Positions 18,414 through 28,425 of a stretch of DNA of 33,382 nucleotides are shown here, one piece after another. Position 1 is the first letter of the stretch. Each line of letters starts with the position of its first letter. Made by a program: the position numbers and the translations under genes. The notes beneath the pieces are model-generated. The model was not told the DNA's origin. It searched no databases and saw only the letters and a list, made by a program, of their open reading frames with translations. Source of the DNA: Synergistaceae bacterium. GTDB taxonomy: Bacteria; Synergistota; Synergistia; Synergistales; Synergistaceae. Location: NCBI GenBank assembly GCA_031273805.1, contig JAISRE010000113.1, positions 1 through 33,382 on the forward strand. The letters run 5' to 3'.

Positions 18414-19481
18414 TCACTCCCCGACTTCAATCCTGATATTCACGGGGCCCTCAGTATAAATATCTGTCGCGGCAAGAAACGTAACTACACATTCACCCAC
18501 TGACTCCACAAGTTGGTCGACTATACTGTAAAAATCCATGGTGTCCAGCTTTCCGACCGTTCCTGAAATAGGATCGGGCATAACGCCCTTTGAGACCGCC
18601 TCCCTGTTTATCTGCTTCAGCACAGTGTAAAGCGCGTCAGCGGTATCCTCACGGGTCATATTGCCCCTTATCGTCTCCCTCATCAGAACTGAGCCCTCTT
18701 TATAAATGAGACTGCTGTCGAACATGTTAACCACGCCGGACAATATCTGCCCGATAACAGTATTGGACGGCGCCGTGAGACGCAAGACCTTTCTCCCTCC
18801 GGATGAGACGAGAAGATTCTCGATGCTTGCCTTCATATCATCCGCCAGCGCGACCTTTGGGGCTTCATTAGTATCAGCGATACCGGAATCCCTCATTTTG
18901 CCTATTAAATACTCATCGGCTTGCCGTATGAGCCTGTCTAAGGCGGCGTCCAGGTCGGAGCTAATTGCGCCACCCTCTATGGATGTCATGGCAAGAACCT
19001 CTCCCTGAAAGGCGACGACGCGGCCCTCCTTCATCTCTGCAAGCCCGAGCTTGAGCGACTCCGTCTCCCTGCGGAGGGACTCCACCGATTCCTCTATTTT
19101 CGCCTTCTCCTCTTTGAGCGAGGAGAGTTCCACCTGCGCTCCGACAAGCTCTATGTTCATCTCCTCCAACTCATACTGGGTAGTACGCACCTGGTTGAGG
19201 AGATCCCGCATCTGGTTCATTAAAATATTTGGGCCGAATATGGCTTGCGCCACCCTGTCAGATGAATATGCGGCAGCGGCCAGAGTCAGAAGAGCGACTC
19301 CAACTCCGGTGAAGAGCGTTATCACTGTCGAAGTATAGCGCGGGCGCAGACCAAAAAGAGATATTCTTTTTTTGCCTATCTTCATGCCCAGCACATCTCC
19401 GAAATAAGACACCGCGCCACTGATTGCCACTATAATCAAGATAAGCTGCCAATTAAAGTCTGACAGATCTACGGACACCAC
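18414..19481 (-). CDS. DUF3084 domain-containing membrane-anchored coiled-coil protein
   Basis: N-term TM hairpin with DVLGMKIGKKRISLFGLRPRYTSTVITLFTGVGVALLT, then a coiled coil. GTG start near 19481 after ggagg; ORF track extends to 19520. Confidence 0.8.
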   Translation of the reverse strand: MVSVDLSDFNWQLILIIVAISGAVSYFGDVLGMKIGKKRISLFGLRPRYTSTVITLFTGVGVALLTLAAAAYSSDRVAQAIFGPNILMNQMRDLLNQVRTTQYELEEMNIELVGAQVELSSLKEEKAKIEESVESLRRETESLKLGLAEMKEGRVVAFQGEVLAMTSIEGGAISSDLDAALDRLIRQADEYLIGKMRDSGIADTNEAPKVALADDMKASIENLLVSSGGRKVLRLTAPSNTVIGQILSGVVNMFDSSLIYKEGSVLMRETIRGNMTREDTADALYTVLKQINREAVSKGVMPDPISGTVGKLDTMDFYSIVDQLVESVGECVVTFLAATDIYTEGPVNIRIEVGE

Positions 19482-19586
19482 AATGCCTCCTTCCTGAACT
19501 CCACCGCATTGTAACAGCATAACCGCGTCACGGCATTGTTCCTTTATGCAGATTTATGGCGGAGTTGCGGATTAAATAATTTTCTG

Positions 19587-19642
19587 CAGGGTCAAGGCGC
19601 CCGACTCACTACGCGAATCGGACCGCAGCGGAAGTATATCCA
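19587..19642 (+). repeat. Dispersed inverted-repeat element, copy D (left arm only)
   Basis: cagggtcaaggcgcccgactcactacgcgaatcggaccgcagcggaagtatatcca aligns to the left arm of copies A-C, then diverges. Confidence 0.85.
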
Positions 19643-19669
19643 AAAAAACGCGCCCCGGCAAATTGGTGA

Positions 19670-20258
19670 AATGATTTCTCAATTCGTTGGCCTCCTGGAC
19701 TTCCCAATCTTCAAGGGCGAGGCCGGGTGGTATTGGGACTTCATCCTGTCCCATCCGAAAAGTGGTAAAATATTGACGAGGGACATGGTTTTGATATTCA
19801 TCGAGACGCCCAAACTGAAGGAAATATTGAAAGACCTCCGACAAAAGGCCCGTACTGGAGTGGCCGACATGGAGGACCCGGAGACGCGCCTTGCGGCATG
19901 GGGAGGCTACGTAACGAGCGAGGGGGTGGACATATTGTCCGAGTCTATGGTAAGCGACGAGGTTTTTTCCGAGGTAATGAAGGTAGAGAAAGACTTCTGG
20001 GGCGACAAACGCAACAGGTTCATACAGCTGATGGAGGAGCGCCGCGAGCTGGACGCTATCTCAGAGCTGGCAAGCGCCAAAAGAGAGGGCAAGGCCGAAG
20101 GCAGGGTTGAGGGTTTGGCCGAAGGTTTGGCAAAAGGTGAAGCCAGAGGCAAAGCCGAGACTGCACGTAGGATGTTGGCGCGTAGCATGGAGATATCGTT
20201 TGTCGCGGACATCACAGGACTCTCTGAGGACGAGATACGCGCGCTGGAAACTTTGTAG
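19670..20258 (+). pseudogene. 5'-truncated Rpn/PD-(D/E)XK nuclease family transposase remnant
   Basis: ISQFVGLLDFPIFKGEAGWYWDFILSHPKSGKILTRDMVLIFIETPKLKEIL...AKREGKAEGRVEGLAEGLAKGEARGKAETARRMLARSMEISFVADITGLSEDEIRALETL matches the distal part of Rpn-family proteins. The N-terminal nuclease half is absent and the upstream in-frame sequence is repeat copy D. Confidence 0.75.
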
Positions 20259-20284
20259 ACAGACAGGACGGCGCGTGATAGAAT
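20256..20284 (+). promoter_or_regulatory. Candidate sigma70 promoter of the pyr operon
   Basis: TAGACA (20256-20261), 17-nt spacer, TAGAAT (20279-20284). The -35 overlaps the stop codon of the Rpn remnant. Confidence 0.6.
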
Positions 20285-20306
20285 ACGCTCGATTTAAAGA
20301 AAGCGT

Positions 20307-21932
<1,626 letters not shown>

Positions 21933-21934
21933 AG

Positions 21935-23230
21935 ATGAGCGAGACGAATACATTTGTCATAAAGGGCGGCGCCGTCCTTACGCCGTCCGGCGCAAAGACG
22001 TGCTGTCTGCGCGTGAGTGACGGACATATCGACGCAATCGGCGAAAACCTCGATGAGAGCGGAGCGCGTATCATCGACGCGTCGGGGATGTGGGTCGTTC
22101 CCGGGCTTGTGGACATTCACTGCCACCTGAGGGAGCCGGGCTACGAGGAGAAGGAGGATATCGCAAGCGGAACCGCTGCGGCGGCGCGCGGCGGATTTAC
22201 CTCCATCTGCTGCATGGCCAACACAAACCCGGTGAATGACAGCGCCGTGGTGACTGAATTCATAAAGAGGCGAGCATCTCTGGCGGGGCCGATTCACGTG
22301 TACCCAATAGCCGCTCTCACGGCAGGGTTGCAGGGAGAGCAGCTGACCGAGGTCGGGGAGCTGGCGGAGGCCGGGGCAGTGGCTCTGTCGGACGACGGGA
22401 AGTCGGTCAAGAACGCCCAGAAGATGCGCCTCGCGCTCTGCTACGCCAAGAGATTCGGGCTCAAGGTGATCTCGCACCCGGAGGACACGGACCTGGTGAA
22501 CGGCGGGGTGATGAACGAAGGTTACTGGTCGACCGCAATCGGCCTGCCCGGCACGACAAGGGCCGCCGAGGAGACTATCATAGCGCGCGATTGCATGCTT
22601 GCGGCCATAGAGAACACGGGCATCCATATAGCGCATGTGTCGACGGCGGGCGGAGCGGAGATAATCCGAAACGCAAAGAGGCTCGGAGCTGCCGTGACCT
22701 GCGAAACCGCCCCCCACTACCTATACGCGACGGACGAGTGGGTGCGCGACTACGACACAAACACCAAGGTCAACCCTCCCCTGCGGACCGAGGACGACCG
22801 CCGCGCTCTGATCGATGCCCTGCTTGACGGCACGATCGACTGCATAGCGACCGACCACGCTCCTCACCACGTGGACGACAAAAACGTCGAGTATGCGCTG
22901 GCGGCCAGCGGCATATCCGGCTTCGAGACGGCATTCGGGATCTGCTGGACCGCGCTCGTCAAAACCGGGCTCATGGCTCCGGAGATGCTGTTCGATAAAC
23001 TGACCTCCTCTCCCGCTAAAATTCTGGGGCTCGATGCCGGTACGCTTAAGGAGGGAGGAACTGCGGACATAACGATAATAGACCCGGACGCCGAATGGAC
23101 GGTGGACAGCTCGAAGTTCGTGAGCCGAGGTCACAACACGCCATTCTCCGGGAGCGTCCTCACGGGACTCGTAAAATGCACCATCGCGGGCGGTGAGATA
23201 GCGTATGGGAGAGAGTGGGCATGCAGATAG
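21935..23230 (+). CDS. pyrC: Dihydroorotase (class I)
   Basis: GLVDIHCHLREPGYEEKEDIASGTAAAARGGFTSICCMANTNP...IATDHAPHHVDDK. Confidence 0.98.
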   Translation: MSETNTFVIKGGAVLTPSGAKTCCLRVSDGHIDAIGENLDESGARIIDASGMWVVPGLVDIHCHLREPGYEEKEDIASGTAAAARGGFTSICCMANTNPVNDSAVVTEFIKRRASLAGPIHVYPIAALTAGLQGEQLTEVGELAEAGAVALSDDGKSVKNAQKMRLALCYAKRFGLKVISHPEDTDLVNGGVMNEGYWSTAIGLPGTTRAAEETIIARDCMLAAIENTGIHIAHVSTAGGAEIIRNAKRLGAAVTCETAPHYLYATDEWVRDYDTNTKVNPPLRTEDDRRALIDALLDGTIDCIATDHAPHHVDDKNVEYALAASGISGFETAFGICWTALVKTGLMAPEMLFDKLTSSPAKILGLDAGTLKEGGTADITIIDPDAEWTVDSSKFVSRGHNTPFSGSVLTGLVKCTIAGGEIAYGREWACR

Positions 23231-24111
23231 ACAGACTTATCGAGGCCATACGCCTTCATAAAAATCCAACAGCGCTTGGGCTCGACACCAGAATAGAGTA
23301 TATTCCGGAGTCGTTCGCCAGACCGCACATGGAGAGCGGCGGCGCGGCGTCCGCAGTGTGCGCCTTCAACCGCGAGCTGCTGAGGGCGCTCCGCGACATA
23401 ATCCCGTGCGTGAAGATACAGATCGCGTATTACGAGCTGATGGGCAACGACGGAATGATATGCCTCAAAAACACCATTGACGAGGCTAGACGGCTCGGCT
23501 ACGTCCTGATAATAGACGCCAAACGAGGGGACATAGGGGCTACGGCGGAGGCTTACTCATCCGCGTACCTGGGAGAATCCGCGCCCTACGCGGCGGACTT
23601 TCTGACAGTAAACCCATACTTCGGCAGCGACGGAGTGACGCCGTTCATATCCGACTGCGAGAGAACCGGCAGAGGGATATTCGCGCTGGTCAAGACCTCC
23701 AACAAATCAGGGGGAGAGTTTCAGGACATCGAGACATCTGACGGCTCCAAAGTCTACGAGCGCGTGGCCATGAGAGTCTCCGAGTGGGGCAAATCTACGA
23801 TAGGAACCTGGGGATACAGCTCTGTCGGCGCCGTGGTGGGCGCGACCTACCCGGAGCAGGGCGCGGAACTCCGGGAAAAAATGCCGCACACCTTCTTCCT
23901 TCTGCCGGGCTATGGAGCGCAGGGCGCATCAGCGTCACACTTAGCCGGCTGTTTCGACGCTTCCGGATCGGGAGCGGTCGTCGCGGCGTCACGGAGTCTC
24001 ATATGCGCTCACAAAAAAACCGGGACGGATGACTTTGTTTCAGCCTCCCGCAGTGAGGCCATACGAATGAAAACGGAGATCTCGGAAGTACTCTCAGGGC
24101 ATATCCGATGA
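23221..24111 (+). CDS. pyrF: Orotidine 5'-phosphate decarboxylase (PyrF type 2)
   Basis: MQIDRLIEAIRLHKNPTALGLDTRIEYIPE...YVLIIDAKRGDIGATAEAYS...FLTVNPYFGSDGVTPF...FFLLPGYGAQG. ORF track starts at 23215. Confidence 0.95.
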   Translation: MQIDRLIEAIRLHKNPTALGLDTRIEYIPESFARPHMESGGAASAVCAFNRELLRALRDIIPCVKIQIAYYELMGNDGMICLKNTIDEARRLGYVLIIDAKRGDIGATAEAYSSAYLGESAPYAADFLTVNPYFGSDGVTPFISDCERTGRGIFALVKTSNKSGGEFQDIETSDGSKVYERVAMRVSEWGKSTIGTWGYSSVGAVVGATYPEQGAELREKMPHTFFLLPGYGAQGASASHLAGCFDASGSGAVVAASRSLICAHKKTGTDDFVSASRSEAIRMKTEISEVLSGHIR

Positions 24112-24923
24112 AGGGGGACTTCCACGCCCGCGTGATATCGAACGTGAGCATCGCGCGTCACGTCTCTGATATCTCGCTTCAACTCTCATTGGATGCCGGA
24201 GAGATCGATCCAAAGCCGGGGCAGTTTGCGCACCTGTCCTCCGGCGGGGTTTTCCTGAGACGCCCGATCAGCATCGCCGGCTTCGACAAAAAAAACTCTC
24301 GCGTGAGGATTATAGTGAGAAACGCGGGCATAGGAAGCGGAGCAATAGCCTCGCTCATACCCGGAGAATCCATCAGAATGCTCATACCGCTGGGCTCGCC
24401 ATACCCGCTTGACCTGTTTGCGGAAACCGCAGGCGTAAAAAAAATCTGTCTCATCGCAGGGGGAATAGGCGCCGCGCCATTGATATTCGCGGCGGACTTT
24501 ATGAGGGAGTTCAACGAAAAAAAAGGGAAAGAGATTTTCAGCGTCGAGTCATTCATCGGGTTCAGGGACAAAATTTCATCGTTTGGCCTGGAGGAGTTCG
24601 AGAGAGCCGGAACCGCGCGCCCGGTAATCGGAGGACTGGTCACAGACGCGTTGGAGAAGTCTTTGGCGCACGACAGGCCGGACGCTATACTCGCGTGCGG
24701 ACCGGAGCCAATGCTCCGCGCCCTTCAAGGTATACGCGGCCTGAACGGCATTCCCTCCTACGTCTCGCTGGAGGCTCATATGGGCTGCGGAGTCGGAGCG
24801 TGTCTGGTATGCAGCTGCCGGATCGCAACAGATAGCGGGCATACGGACGACGACAACGTCAGATACAGGAGGGTATGCAGAGACGGGCCTGTATTCAAGC
24901 TCTCGGAGGTGGTCTTCGGATGA
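24108..24923 (+). CDS. pyrK: Dihydroorotate dehydrogenase B electron transfer subunit
   Basis: FAD-binding RRPISIAGFDKK and C-term 2Fe-2S cysteines MGCGVGACLVCSCRI...RRVCRDGPVF. Confidence 0.94.
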   Translation: MKGDFHARVISNVSIARHVSDISLQLSLDAGEIDPKPGQFAHLSSGGVFLRRPISIAGFDKKNSRVRIIVRNAGIGSGAIASLIPGESIRMLIPLGSPYPLDLFAETAGVKKICLIAGGIGAAPLIFAADFMREFNEKKGKEIFSVESFIGFRDKISSFGLEEFERAGTARPVIGGLVTDALEKSLAHDRPDAILACGPEPMLRALQGIRGLNGIPSYVSLEAHMGCGVGACLVCSCRIATDSGHTDDDNVRYRRVCRDGPVFKLSEVVFG

Positions 24924-25831
24924 TGACTCTCGAGACGGAGCTTTGCGGCGTGCTCCTGAAGAACCCCATGATAGCGGCATCCGGCACGTTCGGCTTCGGA
25001 GAGGAGTACAGCGAGCTTTACGACATATCGTGCTGGGGCGCGATATCCGTCAAGGGCCTCACAAACCGCCCCAGGAGCGGCAATCCCCCGCACAGAATAG
25101 CCGAGACGGCGTCAGGGATGCTGAACAGCGTCGGTCTGGAGAACCCGGGAGTGGACGCTTTCATGCGCAACGAGCTGCCGAGACTTGCGCGACAGGGCAT
25201 TCCCATCATAGCGAACGTCGCCGGCTCGACGATAGATGACTACCGCGAGTCCGTAGGCAAGCTATCGGACTCCCCCGTGTCGATCATCGAGCTCAACATA
25301 TCGTGCCCCAACGTCAGAGAGGGCGGGGTACAGTTCGGCACTTCCCCGGAGCGCGTCCGCGAGGTGACATCGGCGGTGAGGAGCTGTACATCGAAGCCGC
25401 TCATGATAAAACTATCGCCTAACGTATCGGACATATCGGAAATAGCGCGGGCGGCGGAGGACGCGGGCGCCGACGCTATAAGCCTGATCAACACGATCAC
25501 CGGCATGGCGATAGACGCAAAGACGAGGCGGCCGATATTGGCGAACGTCACCGGAGGATTATCGGGACCGGCCATAAAACCGGTCGCGCTTCGCATGGTC
25601 TGGCAGGCGGCGGCGGCCGTATCCATACCGATAGTCGGAATGGGCGGCATAATGAACGCGGACGACGTCGCTCAATTCATGCTCGCTGGCGCCAGGGCGG
25701 TAATGATAGGAACGGCAAATATAGTCGACCCTATGGCGGGACCCCGCATACTGGCAGAGATCGAGAATTTTATGCAGGAAAACGAGATATCCGACATCAG
25801 GGAACTTGTCGGGGGATTGAGGACATCCTGA
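24920..25831 (+). CDS. pyrD: Dihydroorotate dehydrogenase (class IB catalytic subunit)
   Basis: LKNPMIAASGTFGFGEEY...ISVKGLTNRPRSGNPPHRIAE...IELNISCPNVREGG...ALRMVWQAAAAVSIPIVGMGGI. ATGA overlap with pyrK; ORF track starts at 24875. Confidence 0.97.
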   Translation: MMTLETELCGVLLKNPMIAASGTFGFGEEYSELYDISCWGAISVKGLTNRPRSGNPPHRIAETASGMLNSVGLENPGVDAFMRNELPRLARQGIPIIANVAGSTIDDYRESVGKLSDSPVSIIELNISCPNVREGGVQFGTSPERVREVTSAVRSCTSKPLMIKLSPNVSDISEIARAAEDAGADAISLINTITGMAIDAKTRRPILANVTGGLSGPAIKPVALRMVWQAAAAVSIPIVGMGGIMNADDVAQFMLAGARAVMIGTANIVDPMAGPRILAEIENFMQENEISDIRELVGGLRTS

Positions 25832-25900
25832 CGAGATATAAACGACATTGGGGAAGGACACCGGCGGTGATCGAATCCTAACATGGGAGGTATTGGATTT

Positions 25901-26518
25901 ATGAGAGTAAACGACGGCAGAGACGAAGAGGAAACCCTGGAAATTCTAAATCGGCTGGGCGTTCTTCAGACCGGACACTTCAGGCTGACATCCGGGCGTC
26001 ACAGCGACAGATATATGCAGTGCGCAAAATTGTTCGAACATCCGACGGAGAGCGCTGAGCTTTGCAGCCGCCTTGCGTCAGCGTTCAACGACAAGCTCCG
26101 GCGAAATGAGCGCGCCGACGTGGTGGCGGGACCGGCTCTTGGCGGAATAATCATGGCCTACGAGACGGCGCGAGCGCTAGGCGTCCGCAATATCTTCGCC
26201 GAACGTGAGAACGGCGTCATGACGCTGAGACGAGGCTTCCGAATCGAACCCGGAGAGAGGGTGCTGGTGGTCGAGGACGTCGTCACCACCGGAGGCTCGG
26301 TCATGGAGGTAATTCAGCTCCTTCGCGGGATGGGGGCGGATGTCCTGGGCGTCGGCGCCGTGGTGGACCGATCCAACGGAGGTATAGACTTCGGAGTCGA
26401 CTTCATTTCACTCCTCTCCCTGGACGTCACGTCGTGGGAGGAGCGAGACTGCAAGCTCTGCCGTGACGGCGCGCCGATAATGAAACCCGGCAGCAGGGCA
26501 ACGGCTGGCGGCATTTAG
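25901..26518 (+). CDS. pyrE: Orotate phosphoribosyltransferase
   Basis: GHFRLTSGRHSDRYMQCAKLFEHP...GPALGGIIMAYETARALGVRNIFAERENG...VLVVEDVVTTGGSVMEVI. SD gggagg before ATG 25901. Confidence 0.96.
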   Translation: MRVNDGRDEEETLEILNRLGVLQTGHFRLTSGRHSDRYMQCAKLFEHPTESAELCSRLASAFNDKLRRNERADVVAGPALGGIIMAYETARALGVRNIFAERENGVMTLRRGFRIEPGERVLVVEDVVTTGGSVMEVIQLLRGMGADVLGVGAVVDRSNGGIDFGVDFISLLSLDVTSWEERDCKLCRDGAPIMKPGSRATAGGI

Positions 26519-26536
26519 AAACTCAGGCTTAACCCA

Positions 26537-26579
26537 GATGAATCGATGCCGCGCCAATTAAGCGCGGCATCGATTCATC
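26537..26579. terminator. Perfect 18-bp hairpin between pyrE and the convergent gene, possible bidirectional terminator
   Basis: GATGAATCGATGCCGCGC-caattaa-GCGCGGCATCGATTCATC. No immediate U-tract on either strand. Confidence 0.55.
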
Positions 26580-26618
26580 GAGCAATATTTAGCGGTTTAT
26601 TATTTTTCGAGAGGGGGG

Positions 26619-27152
26619 TTAACGATGTTCCGAGGAACCGATGTTCCACGGAATTTCAGAGTAACCCCACGGAGTCACCAGCAGAAAATGAATTTGAATC
26701 CCACGCTCGCGGAGAACCTTCAGGTGCGGCATATATGACAGCACATCCCCTATTACCCAGGTATCGGCGATAAGCCAGACTCTGCGGCACGTGTCGCGGG
26801 CAAAGAGCGCCGCATGGTCAACCATCATTCGCAGTCCCTCGTCGAGAATTATAGGCCCAACTGAGAGTATCACAGTATCCTCGTGACGTATACTCCCCTT
26901 GAGCACGGGCAAAATATCCGCGTGCGCCCCCACCCATTCGAGCTGCCCAAAGAGATATTCAAGATCTGCGGAGAGATTGCGCTCACCGCCCCCAGTTATG
27001 TCCGTCGGGTCCATCATATATTCTTCGGATACTGCTGAGGCAAGCCACGACTCAACCTCCTCCATGATCCTGATTACATAATTTGGGATCTTCGAACCGG
27101 ACATAGCGTCAAGAACATCTCCCACCATCCATAAATCTCGCGAATCGCTCAT
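26619..27152 (-). CDS. Hypothetical protein
   Basis: MSDSRDLWMVGDVLDAMSGSKIPNYVIRIMEEVESWLASAVSEEYMMDP... from ATG 27152 after gggaggtg. ORF track extends to 27239. No family recognised. Confidence 0.75.
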   Translation of the reverse strand: MSDSRDLWMVGDVLDAMSGSKIPNYVIRIMEEVESWLASAVSEEYMMDPTDITGGGERNLSADLEYLFGQLEWVGAHADILPVLKGSIRHEDTVILSVGPIILDEGLRMMVDHAALFARDTCRRVWLIADTWVIGDVLSYMPHLKVLRERGIQIHFLLVTPWGYSEIPWNIGSSEHR

Positions 27153-27364
27153 CTTCTCGCACCTCCCTGCGCAAAGATATGCTACTTGATTCACCGTGAC
27201 GAGCATATCACATTTAACGGCAATTTGCCAAAATTCCATTCAAAATTTGCACATTCCAGTTTTATCTCGTCACCGGAAGGAATATAATAACATTTAAGCC
27301 GCTATACGCGCAAGCTCCGACGAACCCTGTGAACCAAAGCTCGCAAAGGCTGGGAGGTCTTTTT

Positions 27365-28165
27365 TTGCAGAATGCCACAAAATATCCCCTCAACTTCGTC
27401 CGTTTTCTAGGCACATCCGGCACTCGTTTCATCATGCTGTCCCAGAGGAGAGCTTCAGGGGGAATATGGTTCACGTACGGGGGAAGCAGGGGCGTGATCG
27501 ACCCCGGGCCAGGCAGTCTGGTCCGAATCTGTGACGCTGAACCTCCGCTATCCGCGATAGATATCAACACCATAATACTCACCCACAAGCACATCGATCA
27601 CAGCTCCGACATGAACGCGCTCGTTGAGGGAATGACCCTCAAGTCGCGCGAAAAAAAAGGAAGCGCGCTCATGCCCCGCGACTGCGTATCGGGTGGTGAC
27701 GCGGTGCTCCTCAAACATTTTGCGGACAGGATAAAAGACATACATTTTCACGAGGACCGAGCAGTTACGAAACTCGTCACGGGGACGACAGTCGAATCGG
27801 TGGCGCATAAGCACCACGGCGTTGAGTGTTACGGGCTCATATTCAGGGGAGACGGGCTCCCAACTTGGGGCGTCATAAGCGACACTTCAGCTCAGGCGCA
27901 CTTTCCAGAGCGTTATTCCGACTGCCGCATGCTCATAATAAACACGACTCTGCCGCTGCCAAAGGCAACACTCGACCATATGTCCGCCGCCGACGCCGAA
28001 TCTCTGATGCAGGTCCTCCATCCGCGCCTGGCTGTCCTCACTCACATGGGCAACATGCTCCTGGACATGGGACCGGAGCGCATCGCCTCGCGCATCTCGA
28101 CCGACCAGACCAGGGCCATTGCGGCGACGGATGGAATGATCATAAATCTCGATGAGTTATCTTAA
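27365..28165 (+). CDS. Metallo-beta-lactamase-fold hydrolase
   Basis: NATKYPLNFVRFLGTSGTRFIML...YGGSRGVIDPGPGS...IILTHKHIDHSSDMNALVEG (HxHxDH)...WGVISDTSAQ. TTG start after gggaggt; ORF track starts at 27329. Confidence 0.88.
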   Translation: MQNATKYPLNFVRFLGTSGTRFIMLSQRRASGGIWFTYGGSRGVIDPGPGSLVRICDAEPPLSAIDINTIILTHKHIDHSSDMNALVEGMTLKSREKKGSALMPRDCVSGGDAVLLKHFADRIKDIHFHEDRAVTKLVTGTTVESVAHKHHGVECYGLIFRGDGLPTWGVISDTSAQAHFPERYSDCRMLIINTTLPLPKATLDHMSAADAESLMQVLHPRLAVLTHMGNMLLDMGPERIASRISTDQTRAIAATDGMIINLDELS

Positions 28166-28171
28166 AATAAT

Positions 28172-28360
28172 ATGGCTACTAGTTTAGCTCGGGTGAAGGG
28201 TCAAGGCGCCCGAACGAACGAAGCGAATCGGCGGCCGACACGATGTCGGACGAGTGGCGAAAGTAAGTGTAAAACCGCATTCTTCGTGCGGTTTTGCACG
28301 GCATGGATGTACTTCCGCCACGGTCCGATTCGCGTAGTGAGTCGGGTGGCTTGACCCTCC
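28172..28360 (-). repeat. Dispersed inverted-repeat element, copy C (inverted relative to A and B)
   Basis: Terminal pairing GGGTCAAG (28198-28205) / CTTGACCC (28350-28357). Central stem GTGTAAAACCGC / GCGGTTTTGCAC (28267-28299). The shared tail, in reverse complement, reads cccgagctaaactagtagccat. Confidence 0.9.
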
Positions 28361-28425
28361 AGAACTACAACATGTAACAAGCTGATATTCATATAAAATA
28401 ATGAATCTGGAAGGGGATTACACAC

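Noticed and set aside
19536-19669. ORF track N-terminus of the Rpn-like ORF
   Set aside because: The upstream part is repeat copy D plus unrelated sequence read in frame; not treated as genuine Rpn coding sequence.
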